Source: an uncultured Christensenella sp. | GTDB taxonomy: Bacteria; Bacillota; Clostridia; Christensenellales; Borkfalkiaceae | Length of the DNA: 64,000 bases | Reading direction: 5' to 3' | NCBI GenBank assembly: GCA_910579705.1 | Contig: CAJTUI010000011.1 | Coordinates: 1-64,000, forward strand | In this document: one piece after another, positions 22,666 through 30,839 of the stretch | Layout: every line of letters starts with the position of its first letter | How positions within the stretch are numbered: the stretch's first letter is position 1 | Notes under the pieces: generated by a model | Database searches by the model: none | Told to the model about the DNA's origin: nothing | The model's input: only the letters and a program-made list of their open reading frames with translations | Program-made: the position numbers and the translations under genes

Positions 22666-23388
22666 ATGAAAATTATTATTACCGAAGATTACGAAGAGCT
22701 TAGCGCAAAGGCCGCGGAAATTATGCTTGCGGTCGTAAAAAACAATCCTTACGCCGTGTTGGGGCTTGCCACGGGCACAACGCCGTTGGGGCTTTACGGA
22801 AAAATGATTGAGGACTTTAAGGCAAACGGCACGAGCTACAAAAACATGACGTGCGTTAATCTCGACGAGTACGTAGGGCTGGATAAAAACCATACACAAA
22901 GCTACGCGTATTTTATGCGGAAAAACCTTTTCGATTGGCTTGATATAAATCCCGAACATACTCATATAGAAAACGGCGTTGCGGCGGACGCGGAAGAGGA
23001 GTGCCGCCGTTACGATAGCTTGCTGAAAAAACACAGGCAGGATATTCAGCTTTTAGGGCTTGGCAGTAACGGGCATATCGCTTTTAACGAACCGGGTACC
23101 GCGTTTGGTCTGGGCACTCATCTCGTAAAGCTCGCGCCCAGTACGGTCAGGGACAACGCAAGGCTTTTCGACAGCGAGAAGGACGTGCCGCTATCCGCGT
23201 TTACCGTAGGCCCCGCTAACATTATGAACGCGAAAAAGATACTTATCCTCGCAAGCGGCGCAAAAAAGGCGGAGGCCGTTTACGGCGCGGTAAGGGGAAC
23301 GGTTACGGAGAGCCTGCCCGCAAGCATTTTACAGCGGCACGGGGATTGCACGCTTATTGCCGACAGGCAGGCGGCGGCGCTGTTATAG
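22666..23388 (+). CDS. nagB: Glucosamine-6-phosphate deaminase, 240 aa
   Basis: Converts glucosamine 6-phosphate to fructose 6-phosphate and ammonia. GLATGTTPLGLYG (about 36-48) binds phosphate, CVNLDEYVGL carries the catalytic Asp, and LGLGSNGHIAFNEPGT the catalytic region. The length is that of the short Firmicutes form without the C-terminal allosteric extension of the E. coli enzyme. The start follows CGGAG. It is directly before nagA and in one operon with the ATPase and membrane protein. Confidence 0.95.
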   Translation: MKIIITEDYEELSAKAAEIMLAVVKNNPYAVLGLATGTTPLGLYGKMIEDFKANGTSYKNMTCVNLDEYVGLDKNHTQSYAYFMRKNLFDWLDINPEHTHIENGVAADAEEECRRYDSLLKKHRQDIQLLGLGSNGHIAFNEPGTAFGLGTHLVKLAPSTVRDNARLFDSEKDVPLSAFTVGPANIMNAKKILILASGAKKAEAVYGAVRGTVTESLPASILQRHGDCTLIADRQAAALL

Positions 23389-23389
23389 T

Positions 23390-24526
23390 ATGTTGATATT
23401 TAAAAACTCGAAAGCGTATATCCGCGGCCGCGGGATTGTACGCACGGACATAGCGGTCGAAAACGGAACTATCAGGGAGATAGGCAAAGGACTTTGCGGC
23501 GGTCAGGAGGTTGACACGGGCGACTGTCTGCTTGTCGCGGGGTTTATAGACGAGCATATCCACGGCGCGGCCGGCGCGGACGCTATGGACGGCTCGGCTC
23601 GGGCGCTGGAAACTATTTCCCGCGCGCTTTTAAAGGAGGGAACCACCTCTTTTCTTGCAACCACTATGACACAGAGCGTGGATAAACTTGCGGCGGCGGT
23701 CGGCGCGGCGGCGGGGTTTAAAGGCGACGGGGCAAGGCTTTTGGGCGTTCATCTCGAAGGGCCGTTCATATCGCGCAAGCATTTGGGCGCACAGCCTTCG
23801 GAACACGTCGTTTCGCCTTCGGTGGAATTTTTCAGGCGGTTGGAGTCCGTTTCGGATAATGTGATAAAAATGGTTACGCTCGCGCCGGAAGAAGGGGGTG
23901 CAGCGGAGCTTATAAAATACCTGAAAGAAAGCGGGGTTACCGTATCGGCGGGGCACAGCAACGCTACTGCGGAAGATATGCGCGTTGCGGCGGAGCGCGG
24001 CGTCACCTGCGTAACGCACACGTTCAACGCAATGTCGCCCTGTCACCACCGCGAAATAGGACTTGCGGGCAGTGCGCTTTTGTGCGACGGGCTTTTCAGC
24101 GAGGTTATTGCGGATACCGTGCACGTAAGCGTTCCCGCATTGAAATTGCTCATAAAAAACAAGCCTGCGGATAAGCTTGTGCTTGTTACAGACAGTATAC
24201 GCGCGAAAGGCATTGAGGGCAGTGTGTCAGAGCTCGGCGGGCAGACCGTGTACGTGGAGAACGGGCAGGCGCGGTTGCAGGACGGAACGCTTGCGGGCAG
24301 CGTACTGATAATGAACGAGGCGGTTAGAAATCTCGTAAGAAAATGCGGAACGACGGTGGAGTACGCCGTCGACTGCGCGACTTACAATCCCGCGTCTAAC
24401 TTGGGCTTGCAGGACAGATACGGAATTATAAAGGTCGGGGCCGCGGCGGATTTCGCTTTGCTGGACGAAGAGTTCAACGTAAAAGCCACGGTCGTAGGCG
24501 GAATTTTAAAACAGGCGTTACATTGA
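23390..24526 (+). CDS. nagA: N-acetylglucosamine-6-phosphate deacetylase, 378 aa
   Basis: Amidohydrolase that removes acetate from N-acetylglucosamine 6-phosphate, feeding nagB. Metal and substrate motifs are DEHIHGAAGAD, GVHLEGPFIS, SAGHSNAT and THTFNAMSP, and the catalytic Asp is in LVTDSI. I start at ATG 23390 (MLIFKNSKAYIRG), one base after the nagB stop. An earlier in-frame ATG (23357) lies inside nagB and adds a non-family basic stretch. The stop codon lies within the terminator hairpin. Confidence 0.95.
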   Translation: MLIFKNSKAYIRGRGIVRTDIAVENGTIREIGKGLCGGQEVDTGDCLLVAGFIDEHIHGAAGADAMDGSARALETISRALLKEGTTSFLATTMTQSVDKLAAAVGAAAGFKGDGARLLGVHLEGPFISRKHLGAQPSEHVVSPSVEFFRRLESVSDNVIKMVTLAPEEGGAAELIKYLKESGVTVSAGHSNATAEDMRVAAERGVTCVTHTFNAMSPCHHREIGLAGSALLCDGLFSEVIADTVHVSVPALKLLIKNKPADKLVLVTDSIRAKGIEGSVSELGGQTVYVENGQARLQDGTLAGSVLIMNEAVRNLVRKCGTTVEYAVDCATYNPASNLGLQDRYGIIKVGAAADFALLDEEFNVKATVVGGILKQALH

Positions 24527-24544
24527 AGTAACGCCTGTTTTTTA
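24509..24544. terminator. Bidirectional terminator between nagA and the ArsR-type regulator
   Basis: AAACAGGCGTTAC (24509-24521) and its complement (24528-24540) form a 13-bp perfect stem with a 6-base loop and flanking A/T runs. It overlaps the last codons of nagA and adjoins the regulator's stop codon. Confidence 0.9.
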
Positions 24545-25486
24545 TGTTATTTTCATTATAATCGACTGGTCGAAGTCGCCGAAGTTTTTCCCGAAAAGGC
24601 TTATGCCCCCGCGGTGCTCGGCGTCTTTTTTTACGCCTATTTCAAATTTGATATGGTTGCTTTCGCCGAGCTTCAAGTCGTCGAAAGTCACGTTGTTATG
24701 AATGAAAGTGTTGTCGAGGTAAACGCCGTTTTTGTCAACCGAGCACTTTTTCAGAAGCCCGAACTGGGTGCAGGCGACGGGCCAGTACGGCGGGGTGAAT
24801 TTCCCGCGCTTGCCGCCGAAGTTGCCGGGCGAGGTAAAGGTGAGAATTTCTATGCCGTTTATTTTAAGCGTTATGTCGGACGGCCAGTTATTGTTGTAGT
24901 AAAGGGTGTCGGAGCAGACCTCCATTGAAAAACTTATCCTGTGCCTTGCGTTCGCGTCCGCGGGGGAGGGGAATGTGTACGTCACGGAGCCCGACTCGAA
25001 CCAGATACATTCCGCCTGTTGTCTGACGGGCGAAAAGAATATGTCGGGGGTGTCGAAGTCGCCAAGCTTTTCGTCTTTTCCGACCATACCGCACGGCGCG
25101 CTTACGTTGCAGTCGGTATATAGCCCGATAGGCATTTCGACGAGATAGGATTTGGACTTGACTTCGTGCTTTTCCGCCGCAAGCGAAATCTTCGCGTCGA
25201 GTATGGCCTGCGCGCAGTATTTGGTGTGGCCTTTAAGCCCCGGTTGATAGCTGATTACTATAAGCCCCGCGTCCGATAAAATTTCTATGTGCCGCGAAAC
25301 GCTGGAAATGGGCATATTCAGTTCCTTGGCGATGGCGGAAAGACTTACAGATTTGTTGAGCATATATCTGAGAATTTTAAGCCGCTCGTCGGAGGCGAAA
25401 GCCCTCGCGATTTTTATTATATCCCCGTGGTCCGAAAGCTTGTCTATTTTGAGTGAAACGTGCTTTTCGGAACTTATATTCGACAT
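24542..25486 (-). CDS. ArsR-type regulator with a large C-terminal sensor-like domain, 314 aa
   Basis: A winged helix-turn-helix (IARAFASDERLKILRYML, then LSAIAKELNMPISSVSRHI, about residues 25-75) is fused to about 230 residues rich in aromatic and beta-strand sequence (YYNNNWPSDITLKINGIEI, FTPPYWPVACTQFG). That part resembles a carbohydrate- or ligand-binding jelly roll rather than a metal sensor. I start at ATG 25486 (MSNISSEKHVSL), which follows GGGGG. An upstream in-frame start at 25528 has no site. It is divergent from the GH2/ABC operon, so local control of glycan use is likely. It is a candidate binder of the TGGAAGTA boxes, which is inference from position. Confidence 0.85.
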   Translation of the reverse strand: MSNISSEKHVSLKIDKLSDHGDIIKIARAFASDERLKILRYMLNKSVSLSAIAKELNMPISSVSRHIEILSDAGLIVISYQPGLKGHTKYCAQAILDAKISLAAEKHEVKSKSYLVEMPIGLYTDCNVSAPCGMVGKDEKLGDFDTPDIFFSPVRQQAECIWFESGSVTYTFPSPADANARHRISFSMEVCSDTLYYNNNWPSDITLKINGIEILTFTSPGNFGGKRGKFTPPYWPVACTQFGLLKKCSVDKNGVYLDNTFIHNNVTFDDLKLGESNHIKFEIGVKKDAEHRGGISLFGKNFGDFDQSIIMKIT

Positions 25487-25562
25487 TTTCAACCCCCGAA
25501 GTGATTTGCTGTGTTTATTATAAACCAAGGTTTCGGATAATTCAAGGATTTATTTCTAAAAA

Positions 25563-25570
25563 ATGGAAGT
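25563..25570 (+). promoter_or_regulatory. TGGAAGTA box in the regulator-GH2 intergenic region
   Basis: Same octamer as upstream of msmX and GH3, here about 120 bases before the GH2 -35, between the divergent regulator and GH2 genes. Confidence 0.35.
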
Positions 25571-25657
25571 AAAGAGATAAATTTTTTTAAAACGCCCGAA
25601 AAAACTGTATACATATAATGTATTTTCGTTTCCAGATATTGAAACCATTTGCAAAGC

Positions 25658-25717
25658 AAACAGTTAAAAAGTGGAACCGTTGCAGGTATTGTATGATAAA
25701 AACCTTTTTGATATACT
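25658..25717 (+). promoter_or_regulatory. GH2 operon promoter with upstream regulator box
   Basis: Box AAACAGTTAAAAAGTGGAA (25658-25676), then 12 bases, TTGTAT (25689-25694), 17 bases and TATACT (25712-25717). The box, the 12-base gap, the -35 and the spacer length all repeat the msmX promoter. A perfect TTTGC-AAA-GCAAA inverted repeat (25648-25660) abuts the box. Nothing else in the interval 25487-25747 was recognised. Confidence 0.65.
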
Positions 25718-25747
25718 AATAACGTAAATAAAAATAAGGAACAAAAA

Positions 25748-27478
25748 ATGTATAGAAACGAACATCCCAATCCCCAGTTCGAGAGAGACTTTTACGTCTG
25801 TCTTAACGGCAAGTGGGAATTTGAGAAGGGAAGAGGGCTAACAAACGTAAGACTGGCAGGCGAAATCGAAGTGCCTTTTTGTCCCGAGTCGGAGCTGTCC
25901 GGTATCGGTGATAAATCGTTCATTACAGACTGTACATATTCGCGCCTTATCAGTGTTTCGGAAGACGACCTTAAAGGCAGGCTTGTCCTGCATTTCGGCG
26001 CGGTCGATTATTATTGCGAAGTTTACGTGAACGGCAGTTTCGTAACTTCGCACACGGGCGGTTACACCGCGTTCGAGGCGGACATAGCGCCTTTTGCAAA
26101 TGTCGGCGAAAACAGGATTACCGTTCTTGTGCACGACGACGTGCGCGAAAACATCCCAAGCGGCAAGCAAAGCAAGAAAGATTTCTCCTACGGCTGTTTT
26201 TACACCCGTTCCACGGGTATCTGGCAGACCGTATGGCTCGAACGCACGCCGCGGAAATACATAAAAAGCGTAAAATTCCAAATCCTTCCCGATATGAAGA
26301 GCGTGAGGGTGAACGTGTCCGCGGAGGGTTGCGGCGACGTGTATGTTAAAGTGTTTTTCGGCGGTAGGGAAGTCGGGGCCGCGAGCGGAAATATTGATTA
26401 CCGCCGCAGTTTCGATATAGCGCTGTCGGAAGTTCGGCTCTGGGAAGTCGGCAAAGGCAATCTTTACGACGTGGAGATAACGTTCGGCGGCGACAGAGTA
26501 AAAAGTTATTTCGGCTTGCGTACGGTTTCGTACAACGGCAGAAAATTTCTCATAAACGGTAAAAGCGTCTTTCAGCGTTTGGTGCTCGACCAAGGCTATT
26601 ACGAGGACGGAATATATACCGCAAAGCACGCGGACAGATTCAAGGAAGACATAAGGCTTTCGCAGTCGCTCGGTTTCAACGGCGCAAGACTGCACCAGAA
26701 GGTTTTCGAGCAAAGGTATCTGTACGAGAGCGACAGGGCGGGGTATCTCGTCTGGGGCGAGTTCCCGAACTGGGGAATGAAGTATGACGACTTGAAAGCG
26801 CTGGGCACTTTCGTATCTCAGTGGAGCGAGGTTATAGAGCAGTATATAAACCACCCGTCAATCATAACCTGGTGTCCTTTAAACGAGGTCTGGGAAGATT
26901 TGGACAACGAAAAGATCATAAGGGATATGCGCTTTGTCGAGGCGGCGTACGCCGTAACCAAAACTATGGACCCGTCCCGCCCCTGCGTGGACGCGAGCGG
27001 CGGTTACCACGGCAACCACACAGACGTGTTTGATTTTCATAACTATCATTTAAGCGACAAGACGTACGAGTTTATCGAAGATATTTTAAAACACGACAAG
27101 CTTTCTATGGACAAAACCTATGCCCCCGCGGCCGCCCAGGAAAACGTTGTTTACGACGGCAAGCTTCCGCTCAACGCCAGCGAATACGGCGGCGTGAGTT
27201 TCGGCAAGGACTGCGTAAGGGAGCGCGTCAGGGAAGGCGAAGGCTGGGGCTACCATTCGTTCGAAACGGAAGAGGATTTCCTTAACGAATATATAAAGAC
27301 GACGAAAGCCTATCTCGAATGCGAGAAACTGAGCGGGTTCTGTTATACGCAGTTGTACGACGTGGAGCAGGAGCAGAACGGTTTGTATCTGTATACGAGA
27401 AAGCGCAAGTTCAGCGAAAAAATTTTGAAAGCCATTGCGGAATGCAACTTACTTGTTGCGGCAATAGAAAAGGCATAA
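25748..27478 (+). CDS. Glycoside hydrolase family 2 protein, 576 aa
   Basis: Retaining exo-glycosidase of the beta-galactosidase/glucuronidase/mannosidase family. It starts with the jelly-roll sugar-binding domain (FYVCLNGKWEFEKG; later VDYYCEVYVNG and ENRITVLVHDD), then an Ig-like domain (about 175-255) and a TIM barrel. The acid/base Glu lies in CPLNEVWED (about residue 379) and the nucleophile Glu in NASEYGGVSF (about 479). No signal peptide, so it acts on imported oligosaccharides. It is first of an operon with two permeases, two lipoproteins and a giant lipoprotein. Specificity not readable; beta-galactoside would suit the downstream galTKE genes. Confidence 0.93.
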   Translation: MYRNEHPNPQFERDFYVCLNGKWEFEKGRGLTNVRLAGEIEVPFCPESELSGIGDKSFITDCTYSRLISVSEDDLKGRLVLHFGAVDYYCEVYVNGSFVTSHTGGYTAFEADIAPFANVGENRITVLVHDDVRENIPSGKQSKKDFSYGCFYTRSTGIWQTVWLERTPRKYIKSVKFQILPDMKSVRVNVSAEGCGDVYVKVFFGGREVGAASGNIDYRRSFDIALSEVRLWEVGKGNLYDVEITFGGDRVKSYFGLRTVSYNGRKFLINGKSVFQRLVLDQGYYEDGIYTAKHADRFKEDIRLSQSLGFNGARLHQKVFEQRYLYESDRAGYLVWGEFPNWGMKYDDLKALGTFVSQWSEVIEQYINHPSIITWCPLNEVWEDLDNEKIIRDMRFVEAAYAVTKTMDPSRPCVDASGGYHGNHTDVFDFHNYHLSDKTYEFIEDILKHDKLSMDKTYAPAAAQENVVYDGKLPLNASEYGGVSFGKDCVRERVREGEGWGYHSFETEEDFLNEYIKTTKAYLECEKLSGFCYTQLYDVEQEQNGLYLYTRKRKFSEKILKAIAECNLLVAAIEKA

Positions 27479-27492
27479 TAAAGGAGGGGAAA

Positions 27493-28506
27493 ATGGATAA
27501 CAGCGCAGTTGCCGAAACGGCTGCAATCGACGAAACGGTTGTCGAAGTCGAAGAAGAAGTTTCGGCGCAACCGCCGAAAAAGAAGAAACGTATCACAAAG
27601 CGCAAGCTGTCTGAGTACGCGTTCTGCTATGCGATGTTACTGCTGCCCATAATACAGTTCTGTATTTTCTATATCTGGATAAATGCGAACTCGATATTGA
27701 TGGCGTTCAAGGAATTCGACGGATATTCCGACGATGGCGGCGAACTGTTTAAATGGTCGTTTTATAATTTCGGAAGGTTTTTCAAGGAGTGGAACAATCC
27801 TTCCTCGGTAATCGTAGCCGCAATAGGAAACACGTTCAAGTACTTTGCGGCGGGCGTGTGTATGATACCCGTGTCGTTTTTCGTCGCGTATTTCCTTTAT
27901 AAGAAAATATGGGGCTATAAATTCTTCCGCGTGGTGTTTTTCCTGCCCTCGATAATCAGCGCCGTTCTGTTTGTTACGGTTTACAAAAAGTTAATCGACT
28001 ACGGCGGACCTATCGACTTTTTCCTTTCGCTTTTCGGCGTCAGGATACCGCCGCTGTTGACGGACGACAGCAAGGCCACGGCGACGATTATCGCATATAC
28101 CGTCTGGACGGGTCTGGGTGTGAATATGCTGCTTTATCAGAGCGCTATGTCGCGCGTTCCCAAAGAGGTTATGGAGGCGGCTCAGCTTGACGGAGTGCCC
28201 TGGTACAGGGAGCTTACGCAGATAGTTCTGCCTATGGTGTGGCCCACGCTTTCCACAACGCTGATTCTTCTTATAACGTCTATGTTTAACAGTACGGGCC
28301 CCATACTTCTGTTTATGGGCACGGGCGTGGAGGTGGATAACCCCGCGACGATGACTATTTCGTTCTGGATTTATCGCCAGACCCAGAAAGCGGTGGACTT
28401 GAACTATCCCGCGGCCGTAGGTATGTTTTTCACGTTCATAAGCGTTCCCATAGTGTATATAGTGCGCTATCTGCTCAACAAAATAGACCCTAAGGTCACT
28501 TATTAA
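27493..28506 (+). CDS. CUT1-type sugar ABC transporter permease (MalF/UgpA-like), 337 aa
   Basis: Membrane subunit of an oligosaccharide importer. The start is ATG 27493 (MDNSAVAETAAIDE), preceded by AAGGAGGGG. The frame stays open back into the GH2 gene but without family sequence. A charged N-terminal tail (PPKKKKRITKRKL) is followed by six membrane segments beginning FCYAMLLLPIIQFCIFYIW. The EAA loop is EVMEAAQLDGVPWYRELTQI. It pairs with the permease gene 14 bases downstream. No ATPase is encoded in the operon. Confidence 0.94.
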   Translation: MDNSAVAETAAIDETVVEVEEEVSAQPPKKKKRITKRKLSEYAFCYAMLLLPIIQFCIFYIWINANSILMAFKEFDGYSDDGGELFKWSFYNFGRFFKEWNNPSSVIVAAIGNTFKYFAAGVCMIPVSFFVAYFLYKKIWGYKFFRVVFFLPSIISAVLFVTVYKKLIDYGGPIDFFLSLFGVRIPPLLTDDSKATATIIAYTVWTGLGVNMLLYQSAMSRVPKEVMEAAQLDGVPWYRELTQIVLPMVWPTLSTTLILLITSMFNSTGPILLFMGTGVEVDNPATMTISFWIYRQTQKAVDLNYPAAVGMFFTFISVPIVYIVRYLLNKIDPKVTY

Positions 28507-28520
28507 GGAGGGCGCGGAAA

Positions 28521-29396
28521 ATGAAGTTGGTTTCTATAAGAAAGAGATTCAAAAGAACGAGCAAAGATTTCCTTGCCGCCGAAATAGTGGTGTTTATTCT
28601 TTTCGCGATTTATGTTTTCACGCTTATATTCGCGATGGGCTGGGCGTTGTCGGCGTCCCTGAAATCCCAGAAAGAGTTCTACGACAACGTAAACGGACTG
28701 CCGAAAGAGTGGTTGTTTTCCAACTACGCCACGGCGTTCAAGTCCGTTCAGGCCAACGGGCACAATATGTTTGCTATGTTTTGGAACTCGATATGGTATG
28801 CTTGCGGCGGCGCGTTCCTCGGCGTTTTAACCTCGTCGGTAACGGCGTACATCGTCGCCAAATACAAGTTCCCCGGAAGAAACGTAATCTATGCGGTTGC
28901 GCTTATCACGCTTATGATACCCATAGTAGGTTCGTTCCCTTCCCAGTACAAAGTTTACACTGCGCTGGGCATTATCGATACGCCTTTCCTGCTCGTAACA
29001 AAAGCGGCGGGGTTCGGTTTCAACTTTATCGTACTGTACTCGTTTTTCTCAACGCTGTCCTGGACGTATGCGGAGGCGGGCTTTATAGACGGCGCAAGCC
29101 ACTTTAAAGTGTTTACGCAGATAATGTTGCCGCAGGCCCTGCCCGTAATCGGCTCCCTGTTTATCGTATCGTTCGTACAGCTCTGGAACGAGTATATGGA
29201 GCCCACGCTGTTTTTACAGTCGTATCCCACCCTGTCGTCTGGTCTGTATATATTCCAGCTGGAAATGACGAGGGGCATAAACTACCCCGTACTGTTTGCG
29301 GGACTGATTTTAAGCGTAATACCCGTAATAATACTGTTTATTTGTTTCCAGAAAACAATGATGGAATCTATGAGCGTAGGCGGAATAAAGGGCTAA
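28521..29396 (+). CDS. CUT1-type sugar ABC transporter permease (MalG/UgpE-like), 291 aa
   Basis: Second membrane subunit of the importer. Six membrane segments, the first FILFAIYVFTLIFAMGWALS. The EAA loop is YAEAGFIDGASHFKVFTQIMLPQALP, and the C-terminus MMESMSVGGIKG has the usual V-x-G-x-x-K-G ending. The start follows AAGGAGG, 14 bases after the first permease. The partner ATPase is probably the MsmX-like protein at 20132. Confidence 0.95.
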   Translation: MKLVSIRKRFKRTSKDFLAAEIVVFILFAIYVFTLIFAMGWALSASLKSQKEFYDNVNGLPKEWLFSNYATAFKSVQANGHNMFAMFWNSIWYACGGAFLGVLTSSVTAYIVAKYKFPGRNVIYAVALITLMIPIVGSFPSQYKVYTALGIIDTPFLLVTKAAGFGFNFIVLYSFFSTLSWTYAEAGFIDGASHFKVFTQIMLPQALPVIGSLFIVSFVQLWNEYMEPTLFLQSYPTLSSGLYIFQLEMTRGINYPVLFAGLILSVIPVIILFICFQKTMMESMSVGGIKG

Positions 29397-29413
29397 AAAA
29401 AAGTAAAAAAATT

Positions 29414-29459
29414 GGCGCATTTTTTAATGCGCCCCTGTACAGCGGGAACCCACTGTACA
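29414..29459 (+). other. Two tandem hairpins between permease and lipoprotein genes
   Basis: GGCGCATT-TTTT-AATGCGCC (29414-29433) is followed at once by TGTACAG (29436-29442) pairing with CTGTACA (29453-29459). The pair sits in the only sizeable gap of the operon, before the abundant-type lipoprotein genes. Such hairpins commonly stabilise or partly terminate mRNA so binding proteins outnumber permeases; that role is inference. Confidence 0.55.
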
Positions 29460-29493
29460 AAAATCTTAACAGAAAAAAATTCAGGAGGAAATT

Positions 29494-30822
29494 ATGAAGT
29501 TCGGCACAAAGTCGGCAGTGGCACTGATACTTGCGGGTCTTACCGCAATATCGCTTACGGGTTGTAATAAGAACCCGTCGGAAGAAGCTTATCCCGAATA
29601 CGAGGATAACCAGTATATGTGGATAGGCGGATGGGACCCCCCTATAAATACCGAGGCCGACTATAAGATGGCCGCGGAAATGGGACTTACCCATATGTAT
29701 ATAGACGGCGTAATGGCCAAGAGGGGCACAAAAGAGTTTACCGACCAGCTTGTAAACTGCGAAAAAGCGGGTCTGAAAGCTATTGTCGGTCAGGACGTTT
29801 CCCTCGATAACCAGGACAACGTGCCTATGGACGAAACCGATTACAGCGGTTTCCCCGCGGTAGATATGATTAACGTCTGGGACGAACCGTACATTAACAA
29901 CTTCCCCGAGGTTGCAAGGCGCGTCGAAAGGCTTAACCAGATTTACGACGGCAAGGACGTTTCGCTCTATATAAACACCACGCCGTTTTTCGCTCAGTCT
30001 TCAAGCGTTCTGACGGACGCCAAGACCTATCTGGACGCTTTCTGCAAAGACGTGCTTTCCAAAGTAAACGGCAGGAAGATACTGTCCACCGACATTTATC
30101 CTCTGCTCGAAACCCGCGACGGTTACTATATCGATACAGGCTGGCTCAATAAAATGAGTTTCTTCGCCGATTACGCCAAGAAGTACGATTATGAATTCCA
30201 TATGTTTATCCAAAGTTACAGCGAGGCGGGCAAGCAGCGCGAAATTACCAGCAAAGCGGAGTTTTTGTATCAGATTTATACCGATATGTGTTTCGGAATA
30301 AACGGTTACAGCTGGTTCACATACCGTAAATCCTTCCTCAACTTCGGCGGCGGTTGCGTGGAAAACGACGTTTCCTGCAAACCCACCAAGTATTATCAGA
30401 TGGCTAAGGAAGCCAATGAAGAAATTTCCGCGTTTGACCACGTGTATCTTTCGTTCGACTGGGACGGCGTCAAGTCCTATAACGGCACGCTAAACACCGC
30501 GGACGACCCCGAGTATATAAACAACTGTTTCAGCATTTATAACGAGCTTGAAAAAATCGAGTGCGCGAAGAGCATAAGCGCAACGCAGGATACGCTTGTC
30601 GGCCAGTTCAAGGACAAGGACGGCAATCCCGCGCTTATGGTAACCAACTTCACCGACCCCATCGACCAGATGAAGGACGAGGTGAGCTTCGAATTTAACA
30701 GCGCCAACCGCGCGGTCGTTTACCGCGGCGGCGTAAGAAAGATTTACGAAGTCAAGGACAACAAGCTCGTACTCAAACTCGCTCCCGGCGAGGGCGTGTT
30801 TGTAATTCCCGTAAACGTTTAA
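29494..30822 (+). CDS. Lipoprotein with a glycosidase-like (TIM-barrel-like) body, 442 aa
   Basis: The signal peptide ends LTGC with Cys24 lipidated, so the protein is anchored outside the membrane. The body includes GGWDPPINTEADYKMAAEMGLTH, VNVWDEP-like INVWDEPYINNFPE, and GRKILSTDIYPL with later YSWFTYRKS. The alternation of strands and helices and the WDEP motif recall GH-A-type barrels. The Glu of WDEP would be a candidate catalytic acid, but I cannot assign a family. The last 100 residues form a beta domain (ALMVTNFTDP, VVYRGGVRKIYE) as in GH barrels. Placed before the binding protein, it probably trims or holds glycan at the cell surface. Confidence 0.8.
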   Translation: MKFGTKSAVALILAGLTAISLTGCNKNPSEEAYPEYEDNQYMWIGGWDPPINTEADYKMAAEMGLTHMYIDGVMAKRGTKEFTDQLVNCEKAGLKAIVGQDVSLDNQDNVPMDETDYSGFPAVDMINVWDEPYINNFPEVARRVERLNQIYDGKDVSLYINTTPFFAQSSSVLTDAKTYLDAFCKDVLSKVNGRKILSTDIYPLLETRDGYYIDTGWLNKMSFFADYAKKYDYEFHMFIQSYSEAGKQREITSKAEFLYQIYTDMCFGINGYSWFTYRKSFLNFGGGCVENDVSCKPTKYYQMAKEANEEISAFDHVYLSFDWDGVKSYNGTLNTADDPEYINNCFSIYNELEKIECAKSISATQDTLVGQFKDKDGNPALMVTNFTDPIDQMKDEVSFEFNSANRAVVYRGGVRKIYEVKDNKLVLKLAPGEGVFVIPVNV

Positions 30823-30839
30823 TATTAAGGAGAAAATAG

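Noticed and set aside
27319..27492. 58-residue N-terminal extension of the first sugar permease
   Set aside because: It lies within the GH2 gene, has no family similarity, and ATG 27493 has a strong Shine-Dalgarno.
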